Shown piece by piece: positions 21,965 through 31,960 of a DNA stretch of 64,000 nucleotides. Where the stretch lies: assembly GCF_964204645.1 (NCBI RefSeq), contig NW_027437438.1, positions 62,001-126,000 of the forward strand, read 5' to 3'. A model generated the notes under the pieces. That model was not told where the DNA came from, made no database searches, and saw only the letters and a list, made by a program, of their open reading frames with translations. Source of the DNA: Tubulanus polymorphus (Eukaryota; Nemertea; Palaeonemertea; Tubulaniformes; Tubulanidae). The translations under genes and the position numbers were made by a program. The stretch's first letter is position 1; the number at the start of each line of letters is the position of its first letter.

Positions 21965-21981
21965 TGGTCCCTCGAGCCGGA
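21965..21981 (+). promoter_or_regulatory. Primer binding site, tRNA-Tyr-like
   Basis: TGGTCCCTCGAGCCGGA lies 3 bp after the LTR end. Its reverse complement ends in CCA and matches the 3' end of eukaryotic tRNA-Tyr (from memory) with one mismatch, so reverse transcription was probably primed by tRNA-Tyr. Confidence 0.6.
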
Positions 21982-21984
21982 CAC

Positions 21985-23431
21985 ATGGAGGGAGAGCTGG
22001 AGGCTAAACTCAGAAAGCTACGTCGTGCCCGTGGGGCCAAGAAGGGTACCTTTACCCGACGATGCAACAAGTCTTCAGACCGTGTGGCGATGGAAACTTC
22101 TCGTGAAAAACTCGAAGCCGTTTTACTGGAGATCGATGAAGCCGTGAATGAGATCTACGCTGTCAATGAAGAACTGGTATGCCTCCTCGAAACTGATGCC
22201 GAGATTGAAGCCGAAGACCAATATATGGATGCAGTAGATACACACCACCGAACTATCGTCCAGATGATTACCATAGACAGCAAAAACCAGTCGACACATC
22301 GATTAAGTGATACTGCTACCGAAGATGATGACCGCGCCGAAGATGAATACGACGATGACCAGCCATTGCCCTTGCCGTCCAGACAACCGCATGCAGGTGA
22401 CCCTGCAGAATGGCCACGATGGTATGGTCTGTTTTGCTCTAAAGTTGATCGCCAGGTGGCTTTAACAGATGACGAAAAGATGACCCACCTTCAGAATTCC
22501 GTCGCCGGTCCACCGCAGAAGTTAATTGCCGGCAGGCTATTTGATGTTCGACTTTATGGTGACGCTCTTCACGCACTGATGAACAGATACGGCAAAGAAA
22601 ATGATATTGTCCATGCTTGTTTTAGAGCCGTTTTTGACCACCCGCCGCTCAAAGTGCACGATGCCACAGCACTAAAGAACTTCCACGGAGCAGTCCATTC
22701 AGCCGTGACCACTTTGAGGACCCTTGGTTTTGATGGTGATCTGTCGAGTGCTGAAAATCTACGTAGAATTCTTCAAAAGCTACCGTTAGACTTGAAGCGT
22801 GACTGGGGAAAGCAAGCACTCGAGATTGAAGCTGCACGCCAACGTCCGACCCTTATCCATTTCAACGACTGGTTGTCACTTCAACTGAGAGTCCTGCTCA
22901 GCTACGTTGATGTCCAGAAGAGCGATGATCATCATGGCAGAAATTCAAGGACGAGTGGCTGTAAATCCGTGTTGCAGACTGAAGCTGACTCTAGTACTGA
23001 TGATGTCCCATCTTCACATGCTACTGGTAAACCTACAACTTGGAAGAAAGACGTCTGCCCTTGCTGCAAACAGACTCACACACTGATGATGTGCCGAATT
23101 TTTAAATCGAAAACCGTGGATGATCGAGCTCGTTTTGTTGCTGACAGCAGTCTATGCTTCTCGTGTCTACGTCCAGGACACAGGTCACGTTTCTGCCGTT
23201 CCAAGAAGACTTGCAGTGTTCCCGAATGCAGATTGAAGCACCACCCGATGTTACATGGAAACAGCCGCGTTTATCCATTCAGATCTAGCACAGGTGTCAG
23301 CACCTTGGCCGCCACCTCCTCTGACACAACAGAACGAAAGATTGCCGCGTTTACAAATAAGTCTAAAGAAGTGTTACTTCAAGTGGTACCGATCAGAGTT
23401 CAAGGTGAAAATGGTGAAACGGCTGACACAC
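21985..23431 (+). pseudogene. gag: BEL/Pao Gag with start of protease, 3'-truncated
   Basis: The ATG at 21985 directly follows the primer binding site; the frame stays open through the LTR, but this start fits the family. The N-terminus is basic (KLRKLRRARGAKKGTFTRR), then comes an acidic, coiled-coil-prone region. A capsid-like domain follows from about residue 125 (EWPRWYGLFCSKVDRQ ... LTDDEKMTHLQ ... IAGRLFDVRLYGDALHAL). The end has the BEL zinc-knuckle block: CPCCKQTHTLMMCRIFKS, LCFSCLRPGHRSRFC and C...C..KHHPMLH. The frame reaches the protease lead-in (VLLQVVPIRVQGENG) and then merges without a stop into unrelated Harbinger sequence, so the protease Asp, RT, RNase H and integrase are absent. 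Confidence 0.85.
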
Positions 23432-23434
23432 TGA

Positions 23435-23725
23435 GCTCTGTTAGCGGAGACAGCTGCGAACCCGGAGACCAGTCCTGCATTGGAAACACGTCCACCAGTG
23501 TTTCCAAAGATCACCCCACCAGACCTCCCTGCTGCCTCAAAAAGAAAGTATACGTCAGACGACCGATTGACCCTCCATTGTGAGTTGATGGCATCTCAAA
23601 AAGAAACAGAGAAGATGAAACGACGGAAACTAGCCCTTGAAATAAAAAAACTGGAAATGGAAATTAGCGCCTTGGAAGCCCAACAAAACCTTTTTACGAT
23701 TTGTGAGATAACTGGAGAAAAATAA
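23435..23725 (+). pseudogene. Harbinger second-ORF (Myb/MADF-like partner) C-terminal fragment
   Basis: Open frame of 96 codons after a TGA at 23432. It is Pro-rich (RPPVFPKITPPDLP), followed by a long charged helix (SQKETEKMKRRKLALEIKKL, EMEISALEAQQN), the usual coiled-coil tail of the DNA-binding partner protein of PIF/Harbinger elements. It runs convergently with the Harbinger transposase at 23875, the expected arrangement. The Myb/SANT domain and the left terminal repeat are missing, replaced by the BEL gag, so a deletion or recombination joined the two elements near 23430. Confidence 0.55.
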
Positions 23726-25414
23726 AGAATCATTGTAAATTAAATATTATTAATATATATTGCATTACTGGATGTATATACGTACATGAAATTAATTAAA
23801 ATATAATTTATTTGTTTTTGAACTCTTTTAACTAAAATTATACGAACAATGATTCCATACATAAGTTGATTGTTTTATTCGAAATGTCTTTGAGCGAACA
23901 TTGCCCTGTATGCAATACCATGAAGGTGACCACCATCTACTGCCTCCTCTTCTCCATCATCTTCCTCGTGACCATCCATGCCCATCATCATTGGTTCCGG
24001 TTCCTGTAAATCAAGAGCTATGTTGTGTAGGACCATGCACGCTACGATAATTTTGCACACTCGATCAGGTGACATTCGAATTTCTCCATGCAAGGCATGA
24101 AATCGACGTTTCAAAATTCCAAATGCCCTCTCGATGATACATCTTGTTGTTTTGAGTGACCTGTTGTACCTCCTCTCCGCACGAGTTCGAGGTTCCATAA
24201 ATGGTGTAAGTAGGAAACGCCGACACGCGTAGCCGCTGTCGCCAAGAATCACCCCATTATATTCCGGGTGCTCTTCTAAATACCTGAAAGGACATGGGAA
24301 AGGTTATTTTTTTCGATATAGCGATGCAATTCAGGCCATATTTTTTAATCCAATGTCCCTGATTCAAGGGAGTGTAAGAAACAAGTTATTATAGGCCATA
24401 TGTCTCTCTCATAGATCTCATGATCCAGCGGGTGTAAAAGTGGGCCGAAAAAATGAAATTTTTATGAACGAATAAATACGTACTGCAATGTCAAGATATT
24501 TTCCCATTAAAATTATAATTGATCCAACCTATCGACTAGACACACCTGCTAAGAGGAGATGATCGAAATATGTGGCTGTCATGGGTTGATCCTGGCCATT
24601 TAGCGACAACGTTAATAAAGCGAGCTGAAAAATAAAAGAAATATTGTTGTTAATTGCTTTGGGAAAACACATTTATAATACCTGTTTGGCTACTACTTAA
24701 TCTGCAATTACTTAAGTGGGGTTTTCAGGAAAACAAATGCACAAAAAAACTTTAAACTGAATGAACATTCTAGTGAATTGAAATCAAACGAAGGGATAAT
24801 ATGCAGTAACTTTCGGCAAATTTAATTACATCAAAAATCTAGGTGGATTAGCGGTAGGCCCTATTTAACAATTGCATTCACTTCAAAACACTTAGGACTC
24901 ATATCCCGCACGCATTTTTGCAGTTTGATAAACATTTTGTGACACTTAGGTAAATTAAGCAATTAAAATCCCGTACCGAAAGATAACTGACTACAAAGTC
25001 TCTTTATTCAGCCACGTAACTACATCCGGCCTACACTAGGTTACATAAACAACCTAACACTAATACACTGACGTAAGACACTACTTTCCCTCCTTTTACC
25101 AGATTTTGAATGAACTTACAAAACTAAAAACCTATAATACGAATAATTTGTATTTCCCGTTAACCACAAGTAACACCAGTCTAATCAAACTATATGGACA
25201 TAAAGTCAAAAACTACAAGTATCTAAATTAAACATTATTAAGTCCAAACACTGTTCTAGTAACTAAACTACTCCCGTAACCCAACTATCGCTAAACTTAT
25301 AACTTGACTTAGGGTCCTACTAATTGGAACTTCATATAAGCAAATATCAAACTCAGACATGATCCAAAATTCCGTTAACTAATTAAGATACAGCTGCTAC
25401 GAATTAATTCCTCA

Positions 25415-28138
25415 CTACACGTAATCTTTAAATCTAGCCGGTACGCGTACGTTTCGACCTGATCTCATTTGTACCGGTTGATCGTCAGCCGGCAACTCCC
25501 AATCGAGCAAGCCAGAATCGGTGACTATACCGTCGGGCCTTGACTCGATGTCAGAATCGGAATTAGATTTCTCGTCAGCATCATCCGCCTCTACGAATTT
25601 CTTTAGGTGAGCGGGATTTCTGACGTACTGGTTACCGCTCTCAGATTGAACCGTTACGCCTTTATCGTCCCTGCTAACTACTACTAAGGCCTTATCCGCG
25701 TAACGCGTAGACAGTTTATTCTCTTTTCTCTGTTCGATCAATACGCGATCACCAGATTTCAGATCGCTTGGTTTAGCTCGACGACGCGTATCTGCGAAAT
25801 CTTTGCCTTTTTGTTTCTCCTCCCTATCGCGATCTCTGACGGCCTGATCTGAGACATATTCTCGATCGCCGAACTCAGGCAATTTTGTACGGGTTTCCGG
25901 GCCAAACATAATCTTGGACGGCGATACACCGGTCGTTTCTCGCGGAGTGGAGTGGTAAGCTAATAAGAACTTATACAGTTCTCCCTGCCAGTCCTTACCC
26001 TCCGCTTGTGCAATCCGCATGCTCTTTAGTAATGTCCTATTTTGCCGTTCTATCTCCCCATTAGCCTGTGGCCAGATGGGGGGCTTAACCTGTGCTCGAT
26101 ATTAATCTCGGCCAGGTAATGTTGGAATTTTCCGAGATGAATTGCCTCCCGTTGTCAGTTTTCAGCGACCTTGGTAACCCAAACGCTGCGAATATTTTAT
26201 CTAAACAACGTATTATCTCGCGGGACCTTAAATCCCTGATTATCTCGACTCCCAAGAATCGGCTATAATAATCGATAATTGCCAATACGTATTCCCCTCC
26301 CGGCATCGGGCCAAGGAGGTCTGCGGCGGTATCCTGCCACGGCCCAGCCGGCAGCTCGTACCTTTTCATCGGTTCCGGTCTAGACGGCAGACTAACAAGT
26401 TGGCAACCCCGGCATGGGTTCACAACTCTCTCTGCATCACGATCTATGCCCGGCCACCATACTTTCGCTCTCAACCGACGCTTCGTTTTCACGATCCCTT
26501 GATGGCCCTCATGCGCGAGGCTCACGGCGCGTTTCCGTGGTGATTCGGGGATAACGATACGGCAGCCCCGTAAGATCAGGTTATCGACAGCGCAAAGTTC
26601 AGTCCGAACGTTCTTATACCCCAGCGGACAGTCGTGCCACTTATCCGTCTCGATGCACTCTCTGACGATTTGTAGCTTCTCGTCAGACTCGGATGCTCTG
26701 CCGATCTCTGAAACCTTCAGCGCGACTGGCGTAGCGTGAGCTACGATAAACCGCACATACTCCTCGCCCATATTGTCGTCGTTTCCGTCCGACGGATTAA
26801 TCAGCCGCGATAGCGCGTCTGCGGCCATTTCTTTACCGGGAATATGCTTGACGGTGAAGTCATAGGGTTGCAAACGTAATACCCACCTCTCAATCCGCGC
26901 GAATGGTTTAGACCTTGGCGAATAAATGAAAGTCAGAGGTTTATGATCCGTAACGATATCGAACCGTATACCGTAAAGAAACGTGTGGAATCTCTCACAT
27001 GCCCACACGATTCCCAGCGCCTCTCTCTCCGTTTGCGAATAACGCCTCTCAACCTGAGATAGGCTGCGATTTGCATAATACACGACGCGTTTTACCTTGT
27101 CCTGCGTTTGCACTAACATTGCCCCCAGACCGACTGGGCTGGCGTCGACTATAATTTCAGTCGGGGCACCCTTTTCGAAATACGCTAGTGTATCTGCTTT
27201 ACCGAGCTCTAGTTTCAGCTTACCAAACGCACGGTCGTGTTCTTTACCCCAGTGGAACGATACGCCGTTTCGGGTGAGCAGTCTCAACGGATCCGCGATT
27301 GTCGACAAATTATTGATGAATCGACTACTGAAATTCACCAAGCCCAGGAAGCTCCGGACTTCAGATGCGGAATTCGGCTTCCTTGCCTCGAGAACAGCTT
27401 TCACGCAATCTTTGACCAACATACTCTATCTCGGGTAAACGTATGTGGCATTTCGGCAGATTCACAGTGAGTCCGTTTTTTGCTAAAGTTTCCAGCACTT
27501 TGATAAGACGAGCATCGTGCTCATCGTCCCCTTTCCCGTGAATAATAAAGTCATCTGAAATGTTCGCGACGCCCGGACAATCAGCAAGAACCTGCTTAAC
27601 GACATGTTGGAAGAGTTCCGGGGCTGAACATAAGTCTTTTTTAACGGAAAATACCAAGATGACATGAAAACGTTTTTATACTGCGCGATTCCTCTTCAAG
27701 TTCTAACTGGTGAAATCCACTCTTCAGATCTATCTTACTAAAGACAGTACTACCATTCATGCTCTGAATTACCTCGTCAACCGTCGGAATCGGGTGACGC
27801 TCACGTATGACGGCTGTGTTTGCTTGCCGCATATCTACACAGACGCGAATATCCCCCGACGGTTTCGGCGCAATTACAAGTGGAGAGACCCAGGGCGTCG
27901 GTCCTTCCACCTTTTCGATTATGTCTTCCTCAAGGGGCTGATTAATCTTTGTTTCTAATCTGTCACGCAAGGCGAATGGAATTCTCCGAGAATTCTGCGC
28001 TACCGGTTTGATATTCTCATCCACATGGATTTTAGCTTGGTAGCCCTTTAGTTTACCGACCCCCGAACAAATTTCCGGATATCGTTTCTCAATATCGCTT
28101 ATCGTTATGCGTTTGTCGCTAATTGTATTAATGCCCAA
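25415..28138 (-). pseudogene. pol: Gypsy Pol: RT, RNase H, integrase (frameshifted)
   Basis: RT: TVFSKIDLKSGFHQLELEEE (first catalytic Asp), then after a frame slip at about 27650 the ISDDFIIHGK box, and LPKCHIRLPEIEYVGQ. RNase H: IIVDASPVGLGAMLVQ, RRYSQTEREALGIVW and VTDHKPLTF. Integrase: HEGHQGIVKTKRRLR with C..C zinc module (NPCRGCQ), the core Asp in DTAADLLGPM, Asp in LKTDNGRQF, a slip at about 26085, and the region after the Glu (RIAQAEGKDWQGELYKFLLA). The C-terminal SH3-like DRVLIEQRKENKLSTRY segment ends in the acidic/basic tail. The SDD box and short LTR fit the Mag-like clade (inference). Two or three frame slips and missing residues make it non-coding as a whole. Confidence 0.85.
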
Positions 28139-28247
28139 TCCGACCTTGAGAACGCCCAGTTTCTCAGCAGTAGATTTTCCAATCAGCGATCTGCCTTTAC
28201 CGCTAATAACGAGGAACCGGTCGCCAACTCCGAGGGTTGTGACGAAT

Positions 28248-29261
28248 TTACCGACTGTAGATAACGGTTCTACTGAACCGTATGGGTGGAGTTTTTTTCG
28301 ATACCCGCACCGCAGTGCAGCTGATTTTCTGCTTTTTCAAATAATTCCACGTATCGGAGTCAATCACATTCACGGTTGAACCCGAGTCAACCAACGCTCG
28401 TATAATTATATCGCCTACTTTTAAATCGATGACGCCATCGCGCATCTCGTGACGCAACGAAAACAAGCTCTCTCCGACGGTGAATGGATATTCGGCCTCG
28501 TCATCGGAATCTCCCGCCACTGCGTTTGTTTTGTTTCTGTGTCTCGGCTCCCGGCCAACAGTGAACTTACTCTTACAGCATTTTGCGAAGTGACCCACTT
28601 TTCCACATTTCTTGCAGGAAGCTGACTGGGCAGGACATGATTTATCTTTTGAAATATGTCCCTGTTTCCCGCAACGGTAACACGTAATATCTGACTTCGC
28701 GCCAGAACGATAATTTCTACTGTAAACATTCGGCTTCGGTTTCCTCCTATCGACATGATTAACCTCACTTCTCGGTTTAACTTCCTCCATCTGCCTAGAC
28801 TGTATATCGACGGCTTCCATAGCTCTGGCTAGACTCAAAACAGTATTCAAATCGAGGGCTTCGCCTTTCTGAAGAAGTTCCCTTCGTAGCTGCGAGGACC
28901 TACATGATTCAACGACATGATCGCAAATCTGTTCCTTCTCGTCGGCAAACTCAGTTTTTCGCCTGATTGCGTAATCTGGCAACAAACTGGTCTACTGTTT
29001 CCGAACCCTCCTGTTTCAGGGAACGAAAAATGTGTCTTTCGAAAGTTTTATTTAATTTCGGGACGAAAAATTATCTAACTTACGAACCGCCTTTTTGAAC
29101 TCATCATCTTGCTCGCCTGGGACTCCAGGAACGAAACCTACTTCTGGTAGTGTTTCAAACATTTCCTGTACATCCATTCCGGCTGAGTGGAGTAACAGGG
29201 CTCTCTTCTGGCCCGCGTCCCGTATACCCTTTCCTTCGACGTAATAAAGAAACGCTTTCAT
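28248..29261 (-). pseudogene. gag: Gypsy Gag with two zinc knuckles plus protease
   Basis: The N-terminal frame (29261-29052) includes LLHSAGMDVQEMFETLPE, the Mag-type capsid start. After a slip the frame from 28985 has FADEKEQICDHVVESCRSSQ, two CCHC knuckles (CYRCGKQGHISKDKSC and CKKCGKVGHFAKCC), and the aspartic protease core ALVDSGSTVNVID. Gag binds the RNA genome and forms the particle; the protease releases mature proteins. The frame ends at 28248, followed by a gap before the RT frame, consistent with a slip or decay. Confidence 0.8.
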
Positions 29262-30432
29262 TCACCGTTTCCATCTGGGTCCCACGCTCGAAGCATCCTC
29301 AGCACAGTCAAACTTTACCATCGGAGCGACATCCATTTTAGAACTTTAGTTTATCCTCGTCGCCATTTGTGACGTCCAACTGATTAAATACGGACAATAG
29401 AGTTAGACAATACTACAAAGTCTCTTTATTCAGCCACGTAACTACATCCGGCCTACACTAGATTACATAAACCACCTAACACTAATACACTGACGTAAGA
29501 CACTACAATAACTGAAGGCCTACTCACATGCGCGCACGCGCCCTACACAGCACATTGCACAGAAACTGGCGCAAAGCACTTATCGACACTTTCGCTTGCG
29601 GGGTCCGAACCTAAATCATTTTTAATAGCAACACAACTTTGCTAACATGGTAAGTCATTTTGTGAAACGTTCAAATGTGATGTGACCAAGATTAAGAATA
29701 AGAAGAGAGTTGTAACGTCCTAGTAAGTACGTACCTGTATGATCGCATATCGCCTGTACGTTGATACTGTTAAAATTCTTCCGATTGACATATGCTGGCT
29801 CGTTCTGGACTGGTGACTGGATTCTAACGTGAGTTCCATCAACAACTCCTGCTTCTCTGGGGAACCCAACCTCGGCTAAATCGTAAAAAGCAGCCATCAC
29901 CTTCCTCAAATCATCTTGCGTGGTTGGCCATTTGATAAAATCGTTCATCCTATTAGCCAAACTAGTGGCTTGTATATATAATTCTGGAAACTGTCGATTT
30001 ATGTACACCAAAGTTATCTGCTATTACAGACAGAAAAGCCCCAGAAGCCCCAGGTCCTCGCGTAAAGTTCAGCAATAAAGTTTATCCCATTTCTTCCAAA
30101 ACGAAATCTTTCTCGTAGGCATTCATCGGAAAACTGATTGAGATGATCAAATCGCTGTCGATTTACTCTGTTGTAGCCAAATTCAGACAATAAAAAGGCT
30201 ATGTCGGCCATTTTTAACCACTGGTTAAGAACTTAACATAGCCCTGTGGTTCGTTTAACTTAAACCGATGGTTAGAGAATTTAACCGTTGGTTCAATTTT
30301 TGAGCAACCCAATCTCACCGACAGTTGAGAGTTTAACCGTCGGTTAGGGATTTAAACGACGGTTAAGAGTTGAACCAACCTTTGAGCAACTGGCCCCAGG
30401 ATAAATTTGACCCCAAAAAACAAGTAAAGGAT

Positions 30433-31466
30433 GAGTAAGCACCACAGTAACCATTTGAAGGTAAGTAGGCTTAAACATAGGCGACGATACGTTGTTTTAT
30501 CCAATCCACAGCCCTGTGTTGGTAATGAATTCCACAGAAGTCAGCGGACCGAAGCTGCGGGTGTGGAATCTCACGGAAACCTGCTTCCCGTGCTCTTCTG
30601 TTAAAATGTCTTATCCGGCGCACAGCGTCAGCGTTTTCCTCGTGGCATGGTGGAACAGGGACCTCCAAATGGTACAGTGGAACCGAAGGAAATTTTCTCT
30701 GCAATATTTTGTAGAGCTCAACGATATCTGCACAGGTATGGCGTCTGAACTGCCGTGTATGGTTCAGGCCATGATTAAAACTGATGAACACCTTATGTGG
30801 GTATGTCGGATGTAGCTAACCGGGCCCTGAACCTTCTCCCCCGGATGACTAATGGGGATAATAATAGCGTCTGCTTTGAGCTGCTTGAACATGGAATCAG
30901 ATAGTTATAACAGTGGTAGGCGGGAACGAATGCATCTGGTCGCTAGCCGTTGCATTCTTGAGTCCAGGTCATCAGGGTTACCGCCAGCCTTCTTCACCAT
31001 ATCCCGTAGGTAGAACCATAGCTCTCCAAACCGAGAGGTGCCAAGCTTAGGCGGGGTCCTCGACAGTGCACTTATCAAACCCATAACGGTGGCAAGCAGT
31101 TCTCTTTCCGCCAATTCTGCCAGTTTCCTCCTGCATGGTTTTGGGTGGCGACCAAAGTATTGAACAAACTGCATGACTGATCTACGAAGATTTTTCTTCT
31201 CTTCAACAATAGCTGGGCGGTGTCAAGCTTCACGGTGTCAAGCTCGAGTACATCCATTTGCAAATTTCTTTTCGCTTCCTAAACCCGACAAATCAAATTC
31301 GACAATTAAAATTTGGCTTTAAGATTTAGCATTTAGTGAAAAGTGAGTAGAGTAGTACACGTATACGCGGGAGTGGATATTTAGTATATAATGAATATAG
31401 TGCATCTGGTTATGCATTTAAACACGAGTAAGCACCACAGTAACCATTTGAAGGTAAGTAGGCTTA
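30433..31466. repeat. Pair of 41-bp direct repeats bracketing a 0.95-kb unit
   Basis: GAGTAAGCACCACAGTAACC... is repeated without change at 30433-30473 and 31426-31466. It contains AAGGTAAGTAGG, which includes a splice-donor-like GTAAGT on the plus strand. The bracketed segment contains the SGNH-like fragment on the minus strand. The repeats may be a target duplication, short LTR remnants or a segmental duplication boundary. Confidence 0.6.
30471..31263 (-). pseudogene. SGNH-hydrolase-like fragment of an unknown element ORF
   Basis: Three minus-strand frames read through one degraded ORF: an N-terminal segment (31263-31075, basic, LLKRRKIF), a helical segment (31174-30905, LGTSRFGELWFYLRDMVKKA), and a C-terminal segment (30791-30471). 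The last has FISFNHGLNHTRQFRRHTC, LQRKFPSVPLYHLEVPVPPC, a fN..AR motif and SADFCGIHYQHRAVDWIKQR. The NHGLNH block, the P-x-V strand and a final IHY..HRAV resemble blocks of SGNH/GDSL hydrolases as found in some retroelement and giant-virus proteins. That is a weak family match; the catalytic Ser block is not visible. Confidence 0.35.
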
Positions 31467-31544
31467 GTGTCGCTTATGAGGAACTGTCTTTCCAGTCTAA
31501 CGCAAGTCAACATAATCAGTATTTGCCTGTAACAAACTCCTACC

Positions 31545-31960
31545 CTACTTAAGCCAAAGTTCTTTGTTTTGAGCTATACGTGACCTTAGTTCTTCGCATT
31601 TACAACAGTTAATCTGCTCACGAAATCTTTTCGGGGGCTGCAACTGATTACGAGGGCGAAGTCTGCTTTTAGGGCTAGTTTCTTCAACCACCTCCTCCAT
31701 TTTCTCTTCCCTCTGGGGCACTGGCAAATCAACATCTTCTCAGGGCTGCTCGTGAGTACAGCCAGTCTCTATTTCAGCTAAGCGATCTGGCTTGCTGGCA
31801 GATCCTGGAAGTGGCTTATTCTGTGCCCGAGTCATCTTATTCAGTCCCTGCTTTTTAGCCCTCCGGGTCCACACGATGTAATCATCGTCAACCGACCCCT
31901 ACGAAGAACTCTTGGTAGGCTGTCTTGAATCCCTCGGCTTCCTTTCAGGTCTTTTCTCTC
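31545..31960 (-). pseudogene. Degraded charged ORF of unknown identity
   Basis: One minus-strand frame with two internal stops: basic (RPERKPRDSRQPTKSS), then DDDYIVWTRRAKKQG, then an acidic stretch (EEKMEEVVEETSPKSRLRPR) and a CCKCEELRSRIAQNKELWLK end. It looks like the tail of a retroelement ORF but I cannot name it. It ends just before the MULE gene's 3' end and on the same strand. Confidence 0.3.

Larger units (their letters stand above)
24991..29506 (-). mobile_element. Gypsy (Mag-like) LTR retrotransposon with 94-bp LTRs
   Basis: Nearly identical 94-bp direct repeats at 24991-25084 and 29413-29506 (CTACAAAGTCTCTTTATTCA on the plus strand), flanked by ATAACTGA at 24983-24990 and 29508-29515 as target duplication. 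On the minus strand a purine tract (AAAAGGAGGGAAA) precedes the 3' LTR, as expected. The LTR contains AATAAA, a possible poly(A) signal. Gag, protease, RT, RNase H and integrase follow in order. The whole element sits in the Harbinger transposase intron. Confidence 0.85.
23875..30211 (-). pseudogene. Harbinger transposase (HARBI1-like, DDE_Tnp_4), spliced
   Basis: Exon pieces in order: 30211 onward with LSEFGYNRVNRQRF and SDECLRERFRFGRNGINF; a helix-turn-helix-like NFGVHKSTVSRII (with a deletion and a frame slip near 29990); then FPREAGVVDGTHVRI with the first catalytic Asp. A GTACGT donor follows at about 29736. The next exon starts after TTTTCAG near 24625 ([19 protein letters not shown]). 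The last exon starts near 24285 and has LGDSGYACRRF (second Asp) and IIERAFGILKRRFH (Glu), ending at 23875 with an acidic tail. Donor and acceptor are in phase across the intron that contains the Gypsy element. N-terminal damage makes it a pseudogene, although the catalytic triad is present. Confidence 0.8.
23435..30397 (-). mobile_element. PIF/Harbinger transposon, left-truncated, carrying a nested Gypsy
   Basis: The right end carries GGGGCCAGTTGCTCAAAGG (minus strand, from 30397), a Harbinger-type terminus, followed inward by variants of AACCGNCGGTTA that form an inverted-repeat-rich subterminal zone (30215-30390). It encodes a spliced transposase on the minus strand and a partner-protein fragment on the plus strand. 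The left terminus is lost at the BEL junction. Confidence 0.7.
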
